Source: Lentisphaeria bacterium
Lineage (GTDB): Bacteria > Verrucomicrobiota > Lentisphaeria > Oligosphaerales > PUNB01
NCBI GenBank assembly: GCA_007133055.1
Contig: SLNM01000095.1
Location: 1 to 10,437 of the forward strand
Length of the DNA stretch: 10,437 bases
Reading direction: 5' to 3'
Shown here: in pieces, positions 6,275 through 10,437 of the stretch
How positions within the stretch are numbered: the first letter of the stretch is position 1
Layout of the letters: each line of letters starts with the position of its first letter
The notes under the pieces: model-generated
What the model was told of the DNA's origin: nothing
Database searches by the model: none
What the model saw: the letters and a program-made list of their open reading frames with translations, nothing else
Position numbers and translations under genes: made by a program

Positions 6275-6436
6275 TCAGCGGGTGCGTTTGTTGCGACGAC
6301 GCTTGATTTCACTGGGCTTTTCATAGTGGCGCCGATTGCGCAGCTCCTTCAAGGTTCCTTCCTTGTCCAGCTTCTTCTTAAGCTTGCGCAATACTCTCTC
6401 GATCGGTTCTCCCTTGTCCGCTCTTACTTCCGGCAT
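6275..6436 (-). CDS. rpsU: 30S ribosomal protein S21
   Basis: The 53-residue protein begins MPEVRADKGEPIERVLRKLK and continues with EGTLKELRNRRHYEKPSEI and an arginine/lysine-rich tail (KRRRNKRTR). This is the classic bS21 pattern: a KGEPI-type N-terminus, a basic helical body and a basic C-terminus. S21 is a late-assembling small-subunit protein near the mRNA exit site and the anti-Shine-Dalgarno region of 16S rRNA, involved in initiation. Length is typical of the shorter bacterial forms. The ribosome site is AAGGTG shortly upstream of the ATG at 6436. It lies downstream of the sigma factor gene on the same strand, with a MITE-like element between them, so its promoter is either within that element or it is read from the sigma gene. 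Confidence 0.95.
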   Translation of the reverse strand: MPEVRADKGEPIERVLRKLKKKLDKEGTLKELRNRRHYEKPSEIKRRRNKRTR

Positions 6437-6471
6437 AGACTTCACCTTTTCCTTATTGGTTGCTGAATTGC

Positions 6472-6502
6472 CCTAGCCTGAATAATTCACGAGCCATCTA
6501 CT
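6472..6502 (+). repeat. Left terminal repeat, near-identical to the 6048 copy
   Basis: Positions 6474-6502 repeat 6048-6076 at 28 of 29 positions, the only difference being C for T at 6490. Similarity is lost abruptly beyond ACT. It lies 36 bases upstream of the rpsU start codon, so it would overlap any rpsU promoter. Confidence 0.75.
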
Positions 6503-6646
6503 GCGAGTTGCCATTGCCCGCAATCCCAACAACTTTTCGATCTTTGCCGTACGTCCAGTACGCCGCGACCGGTTTACGGCCGCAAGCTGTTGATCTCACG
6601 CACACTGGCACCTCTCGCTTCGAAGTTCATGAATTAATCAGGCTAG
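6473..6646. mobile_element. MITE-like element with ~20-bp terminal inverted repeats
   Basis: The left end at 6472-6492 (CCTAGCCTGA, then ATAATTCACGA) and the reverse complement of the right end at 6627-6647 (CCTAGCCTGA, then TTAATTCATGA) agree at 19 of 21 positions. CTAG bounds both ends (6473-6476 and 6643-6646), which may be a 4-base target duplication or part of the repeat. The 130-base interior has no coding potential but includes a GCCGTA/TACGGC stem near 6547-6576. The size, inverted ends and lack of a transposase fit a MITE. An alternative is a fixed regulatory hairpin between the sigma gene and rpsU. Confidence 0.5.
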
Positions 6647-6647
6647 G
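6627..6647 (-). repeat. Right terminal repeat overlapping the sigma gene stop
   Basis: Read on the minus strand this is CCTAGCCTGA followed by TTAATTCATGA. The sigma factor gene's last two sense codons (CTA GCC) and its TGA stop (6638-6640) fall inside the repeat, so the element supplies the end of the reading frame. Confidence 0.7.
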
Positions 6648-7516
6648 CCGTTGTTCATGGTTGGCTCGATTGCACTTGTCGTGATCTTGCCGTCAAGCGT
6701 ACTTTTTAGTTTGGCCAGGGCGACAAACTGGATTTGCCGCACCCGTTCGCGGGAGCGGTTGATGTGCCCGGCCAACTGGTCCAAAGTCCAGGGCCGGGCG
6801 CCGTCCAGTCCAAAGCGTCGTACAATAATCGTTTGTTCGCGTTCATCAAGTTGTTGCAGTGCGGCCAGCATTTTTTCGGTGGTCTCATTTTCCGCCACCA
6901 TGATGTCCGGCATTTTCGACAGGTCCAGCAGCAGGACATCCTGTTTGGTTTTGAATTCTCCGTGGTTCAGGCATTCCTGGAGGGAGAAGCTGCTGATGGC
7001 GGTTTTCAACAGAGTGGACACAGTTTGCTCGGAGATTCCAAGCTGTTCGGCGATCTCGGCTTCGGTGGGTTCGCGCTCCATTTTTTCGAGCAAAAGCTGC
7101 CGAGCCTTTTGTATGTTGTTCAGTTTGCTGATTGACTGGGCGGGGATGCGTACTGTGCGCGATTGATTGCTCAGCGCTCTTCGCATCGAATGCTTGATCC
7201 ACCAGGATGCATAGCTGCTGAACTTAGCGCCTTTGCCCGGGTCGAATTTTTCGACTGCTTGCATCAATCCTACATTGCCTTCGGCAATCAGGTCCAGCAG
7301 AGGCAGTCCCATGTTTTTATAGTCGTGCGCGATTTTTACCACCAGTCGAAGATTGCATGTGATCAGGGTCTGCCTTGATTCTTCGCACCCCCGGGCGATG
7401 CAGGCCGCCAAGCGGTTCTCTTCCTCGCGCGACAGCAAAGGACTTTGGCCTACTTCCCGCATGTAGGATTTGATCGGGTCATTGTCTTCTGGAGGCATGG
7501 GCGACCTAGGTTCCAT
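6638..7516 (-). CDS. Sigma-70 family RNA polymerase sigma factor (RpoD/RpoS type)
   Basis: The product is 292 residues and directs RNA polymerase to promoters. Region 1.2 is at about 12-40 (DPIKSYMREVGQSPLLSREEE). Region 2 runs about 53-122 (NLRLVVKIAHDY, LDLIAEGNVGLMQAVEKFDP, FSSYASWWIKHSMRRAL), region 3 about 125-205, and region 4 about 215-272 with the helix-turn-helix WTLDQLAGHINRSRERVRQI. There is no region 1.1 or non-conserved insert, so it is a compact group 2 (RpoS-like) or streamlined factor rather than a full RpoD. In region 2.4, His109 and Arg112 occupy the positions of E. coli sigma-70 Gln437 and Thr440; the -35-reading Arg256, Glu257 and Arg260 are retained. Met1 lacks a ribosome site; Met7 (7498) has AGG seven bases upstream and may be the true start. 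The 3' end lies inside a MITE-like repeat. It is divergent from mfd and upstream of rpsU. Confidence 0.93.
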   Translation of the reverse strand: MEPRSPMPPEDNDPIKSYMREVGQSPLLSREEENRLAACIARGCEESRQTLITCNLRLVVKIAHDYKNMGLPLLDLIAEGNVGLMQAVEKFDPGKGAKFSSYASWWIKHSMRRALSNQSRTVRIPAQSISKLNNIQKARQLLLEKMEREPTEAEIAEQLGISEQTVSTLLKTAISSFSLQECLNHGEFKTKQDVLLLDLSKMPDIMVAENETTEKMLAALQQLDEREQTIIVRRFGLDGARPWTLDQLAGHINRSRERVRQIQFVALAKLKSTLDGKITTSAIEPTMNNGLA

Positions 7517-7528
7517 TTTTGTTGGATT

Positions 7529-7559
7529 ATTGCATGATCGACATGAAATCCATCGTCAA
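7529..7559 (-). promoter_or_regulatory. Weak candidate promoter for the sigma factor gene
   Basis: On the minus strand TTGACG (7559-7554) is a good -35 box, followed after 19 bases by TGCAAT (7534-7529), which matches 4 of 6 bases of a -10 box. A start near 7522 would leave almost no leader before the ATG at 7516, which would favour translation from Met7 at 7498. Spacing is long, so confidence is low. Confidence 0.2.
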
Positions 7560-7612
7560 ACGCTTATTGTAGCGCGGTATTGCCTTGTGGTCAACAGCAC
7601 GGCAGGTTTTTT

Positions 7613-10437
7613 ATGGAAAAACAACTACAATTGGATATTGACTGGCGTTCAGTCCTAACACGGCATTTGTCCGGGCTGTCGTTGTCGCCGCCGCTGTCGG
7701 TGTCGGCGGTCGATGGACTGGAGAGCTTAAGTCTTCTGGCCACGGCGGCTGGGAGTGAATTCCCGCGTCTGTGCCTGTTGGTTCGCGACGAGCATGCCGC
7801 CGCCTCGGTGGCGGGTGCTCTCGAGGAATGGTGTCGTTTGCTGGGACAGTCTGCTCCCGAGCTGGTGATGGTGCCGGAGATGCAGGGTGAGAGACGTCGG
7901 TGGATTCCTGAAAACGAGGCATTGCGGGCGGCCGCCATGAGCCGGGCGCTGCATTCGCGGGAGGCGATATTTATTGGTTCTCCCGCGGCTTTTGCCGCCG
8001 CCGTCCCGCCGCCGGAGCAGTTTGCCGGCCAGCGTTTGTCGCTGCGCGCCGGCGATCAGTCCGGTTCGCTGGAGGAACTGGTCGAGGCCTTGGTACGATT
8101 GGACTATGACAACGAAATTGAGGTCAGGGTGCCAGGTGAATTTGCGCGCCGGGGTGGGATAGTGGATGTTTTCTCCCCTCTCTACGAGTATCCTGCAAGG
8201 ATTGAGTATTTTGGCGAGGAAATCGAATCGATCCGCTTTTTCGACGCCGAGAGCCAGCGCTCAATAAATCCGTGTCATGGCTTTGACATTGTACCGCGCG
8301 GCGAGCGGGTGCTGGGCGAGCCCGGAGCAGGCTATACTTTCCTTGACTACCTGGGTGCCGAGTCATATTTCTTACTCTGGCGTCCGCGTGTGATCGAGGA
8401 GCATCTAGAACGTTTTGCCGAGCCGTCTGCGCTGTCTTGGTGGCGGGATTTCCAAAACCGCCAGAGGTCTCGGATTATTACTTTTGCGCCGCCCGAGGAC
8501 AGGGGTGCGGAGGAATCCTTTTTGGATTTGGACTGGGCGCCACTGGGGGCGAGTTTTCGGTTTGATGAGCTGTCCGTGGGCGGGGAGTCCGCGCTGCTGC
8601 ACTGGCAGATTCTCCGGGTCAACTTGCTGCGCTGGCACCAGGCGGGGTATGCGGTGGTCGCCGCCTGCGGGAATCAGGGGGAGGCCGATCGTTTTCGCGA
8701 AATGCTTGAGGCTGACACCGCCGTTGCCGGTTTGCCTGTTGAGATTGTTTCTGCCCGCCTGCCCGGCGGGTTGTTCATCCCGTCGGCGCGGCTGGTAATG
8801 CTGGGTGAGACCGAGATTTTCGGCAAGCCCGGCCGGAGTCCGGCGGAAACCGGGCGCGGTCGTTACCAGGCTGACTACCGATGGTCCGATGAAAACCAGT
8901 TGCACAAGGGCGATTTCGCGGTTCATGCCAGCCATGGCATTGCCCTTTTTCATGGGGTCCGCGAGCTGGAGACCAGGGGGGTGTTGCAGGAGGTGCTCGA
9001 ACTGGAGTTTGCCGACTCGGCCCGGCTCTATGTGCCGATGGAGCAGGCATGGCTGGTAAGTCGCTATATCGGGACCAGCCGCAGAGCCCCGAAACTTAGC
9101 CGGATCGGCGGTGGCGCCTGGCAAAGAAACCGGGCGGCGGCGGCCGAAGCGGCCTATGATCTGGCCGCCGAACTGATTCAAATTGAGGCTATGCGGCATA
9201 ACGCGAAGGGGTTGGCTTCGTCGGAGGATCCGCACTGGGAACGTTCCTTTGCCGCTTCATTTCCTTTCCCGGAAACACCTGATCAGAGTCAGGCGATAGA
9301 GGAAGTGCTGGCCGACATGGCCAGCTCCGAACCCATGGACCGGCTGCTGTGCGGCGATGTGGGCTACGGGAAAACCGAGGTGGCCATGCGGGCCGCCTTT
9401 CGGGCGGTAACCAACAATCGCCAGGTGGCGGTGCTGGTGCCGACCACCCTGCTGGCCCAGCAGCATCTGTACGCTTTCAGGCAGCGCATGGCCGAGTACC
9501 CGATCAACATAGAAATGCTCAGCCGTTTTCGAACCGAGACGGAGCAGCTCCGGATTCTGGCGCGACTGGCCGAAGGCGGGGTGGATATTCTGATCGGCAC
9601 ACACCGGCTGCTGCAGAAGGATGTGGTGTTCGCCAACCTCGGCCTGATTGTCATTGACGAAGAGCAAAGATTTGGTGTCAGGCATAAGGAAAGGCTCAAG
9701 AGAATGCGAGCCAGTGTCGATATCCTGACCATGACCGCGACCCCGATACCCCGGACCCTATATTTCAGTCTCAGCGGCATTCGGAATCTCAGCACCATTA
9801 TGAGTCCGCCGGCCGAGCGTCTGCCAGTGACCACGGTGGTGGCGCAAAACGACGACGACTTGGTTCGCCGGGCGGTGTTGCGCGAGCTGGAGCGGGGCGG
9901 GCAGGTGTTTTATCTGCACAACCGGGTGCGCAGCATCGCCGCCGAAGCCCGGCGTTTGCAGCGCCTGCTGCCGGAAGCGCGTCTGGTGGTGGCGCATGGG
10001 CGCATGCCTGCGGCCGAGCTGGAGGATGCCATGCAGAAATACTTGCAGGGACAGGTGGATGTCCTGGTTTGCACCACGATTATTGAGTCCGGGCTGGATA
10101 TACCCAATGCCAACACCATAATTATCCAGGACGCGGACCGTTTCGGATTGGCCGAGCTGTATCAGTTGCGAGGCCGGGTCGGGCGCTACCATCATCAGGC
10201 CTATGCCTATCTCTTAGTTTCACCGGCCGGGATGCCGGCCCGGAACGCTCGTCGCCGGCTGGCCGCGATTCGTCAGTACACCCGCCTGGGCGCCGGTATG
10301 CAACTAGCGTTGCGCGACCTCGAAATTCGGGGGGCGGGCAATATCCTCGGCGCTCAGCAGAGCGGTCATATTGCATCGGTCGGCTTTGAATTGTATTGTG
10401 AAATTCTGCGGGAGGCCGTGTCTCGTCTGAAGCGGCA
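7613..10437 (+). CDS. mfd: Transcription-repair coupling factor Mfd, 3' end missing
   Basis: Mfd recognises RNA polymerase stalled at DNA damage, pushes it off by ATP-driven translocation and recruits UvrA. An uninterrupted frame of 941 codons runs off the right edge; about the last 170-200 residues of a normal Mfd of some 1,150 residues, including the C-terminal D7 domain, are outside. Residues about 1-330 are the UvrB-like region, with VPGEFARRGGIVDVFSP near 173-189. The CarD-like RNA-polymerase-interaction domain spans about 432-495 (KGDFAVHASHGIALFHG, RLYVPMEQAWLVSRYIG). The RecG-like translocase follows: Walker A GDVGYGKT (581-588), DEEQ (682-685), TMTATPIPRTL, ESGLDIPNAN and QLRGRVGR (851-858). 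Walker A lies roughly 50 residues earlier than in E. coli, so the N-terminal half is somewhat compact. The ATG at 7613 has CAGG followed by six T bases as a modest ribosome site. The gene is divergent from the sigma gene, with a 96-base shared promoter region. Confidence 0.96.
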   Translation, partial: MEKQLQLDIDWRSVLTRHLSGLSLSPPLSVSAVDGLESLSLLATAAGSEFPRLCLLVRDEHAAASVAGALEEWCRLLGQSAPELVMVPEMQGERRRWIPENEALRAAAMSRALHSREAIFIGSPAAFAAAVPPPEQFAGQRLSLRAGDQSGSLEELVEALVRLDYDNEIEVRVPGEFARRGGIVDVFSPLYEYPARIEYFGEEIESIRFFDAESQRSINPCHGFDIVPRGERVLGEPGAGYTFLDYLGAESYFLLWRPRVIEEHLERFAEPSALSWWRDFQNRQRSRIITFAPPEDRGAEESFLDLDWAPLGASFRFDELSVGGESALLHWQILRVNLLRWHQAGYAVVAACGNQGEADRFREMLEADTAVAGLPVEIVSARLPGGLFIPSARLVMLGETEIFGKPGRSPAETGRGRYQADYRWSDENQLHKGDFAVHASHGIALFHGVRELETRGVLQEVLELEFADSARLYVPMEQAWLVSRYIGTSRRAPKLSRIGGGAWQRNRAAAAEAAYDLAAELIQIEAMRHNAKGLASSEDPHWERSFAASFPFPETPDQSQAIEEVLADMASSEPMDRLLCGDVGYGKTEVAMRAAFRAVTNNRQVAVLVPTTLLAQQHLYAFRQRMAEYPINIEMLSRFRTETEQLRILARLAEGGVDILIGTHRLLQKDVVFANLGLIVIDEEQRFGVRHKERLKRMRASVDILTMTATPIPRTLYFSLSGIRNLSTIMSPPAERLPVTTVVAQNDDDLVRRAVLRELERGGQVFYLHNRVRSIAAEARRLQRLLPEARLVVAHGRMPAAELEDAMQKYLQGQVDVLVCTTIIESGLDIPNANTIIIQDADRFGLAELYQLRGRVGRYHHQAYAYLLVSPAGMPARNARRRLAAIRQYTRLGAGMQLALRDLEIRGAGNILGAQQSGHIASVGFELYCEILREAVSRLKR

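Noticed and set aside
6047..6646. A 600-base composite transposon carrying rpsU between outer repeats
   Set aside because: The outer copies are inverted, but no transposase is present, rpsU is an essential core gene, and the inner copy pairs better with the right end. A short element plus one solitary end is simpler.
6047..6647. CRISPR-like array from the repeated sequences
   Set aside because: There are only a few copies, one inverted, at irregular spacing of hundreds of bases. That fits dispersed element ends, not an array.
6638..6700. Truncation of the sigma factor by the repeat
   Set aside because: Region 4, with the complete helix-turn-helix and about 20 further residues, is present before the repeat, so the functional protein appears complete even though the last codons come from the repeat.
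8405..9235. Minus-strand open frame of 276 codons
   Set aside because: It lies entirely opposite mfd, which is continuous and carries recognised domains on both sides. The translated product has no recognisable motif.
7613..10437. Frameshift or degeneration in mfd
   Set aside because: I followed one frame from the ATG to the window edge without stops, and all motor motifs are in that frame. The gene is cut only by the window end.

Overview
This is a dense, high-GC bacterial chromosomal segment. The organism is most likely a member of the PVC group (Lentisphaerota, Kiritimatiellota or Verrucomicrobiota). That placement is an inference. It rests on the feel of the sigma factor region 2.4 (WWIK..MRRALSNQ, close to the WWIKQSIKRALANQ style I associate with PVC sigma factors) and on a free-standing reductive-dehalogenase/QueG-like Fe-S protein. 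An outer-membrane beta-barrel protein with a signal peptide points to a diderm cell envelope.

Layout. (1) 1-456: the C-terminal part of trpC, entering from the left edge. (2) 529-1659, minus strand: a soluble protein with a CxxCxxCxxxCP ferredoxin motif, related to reductive dehalogenases and epoxyqueuosine reductase, convergent with trpC. (3) 1988-4236: a tight plus-strand operon of a 93-residue coiled-coil protein, a cysteine-desulfurase-family enzyme with altered PLP-phosphate ligands, and a PyrK-type FAD/[2Fe-2S] electron-transfer subunit with no pyrD beside it. (4) 4311-5090: a secreted outer-membrane beta-barrel protein. (5) 5431-6045: a DUF2062 membrane protein. (6) 6275-6436, minus: rpsU (ribosomal protein S21, 53 residues). 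(7) 6638-7516, minus: a group 1/2 sigma-70 factor. (8) 7613 to the right edge: mfd, the transcription-repair coupling factor, divergent from the sigma gene and cut by the window end.

The least ordinary part is 5087-6647. A small family of repeats with the core CTAGCCTGAATAATTCA sits at the 3' ends of three successive genes (outer-membrane protein, DUF2062 protein, sigma factor). Two copies face each other and bound a 174-base MITE-like element between the sigma gene and rpsU. The sigma gene's last codons and its stop lie inside the element's terminal repeat. A compact 28-base copy after the outer-membrane gene looks like the two ends joined together. Other points of interest are a His in the sigma factor at the position equivalent to E. 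coli sigma-70 Gln437, which reads the -10 element, and the GGRK active-site lysine motif, in place of SGHK, in the desulfurase homologue.

I found no tRNA, rRNA, CRISPR array, phage genes or intact transposase. No complete undescribed multi-gene system is evident. The repeat family, the desulfurase/PyrK operon and the sigma substitutions are the best leads.
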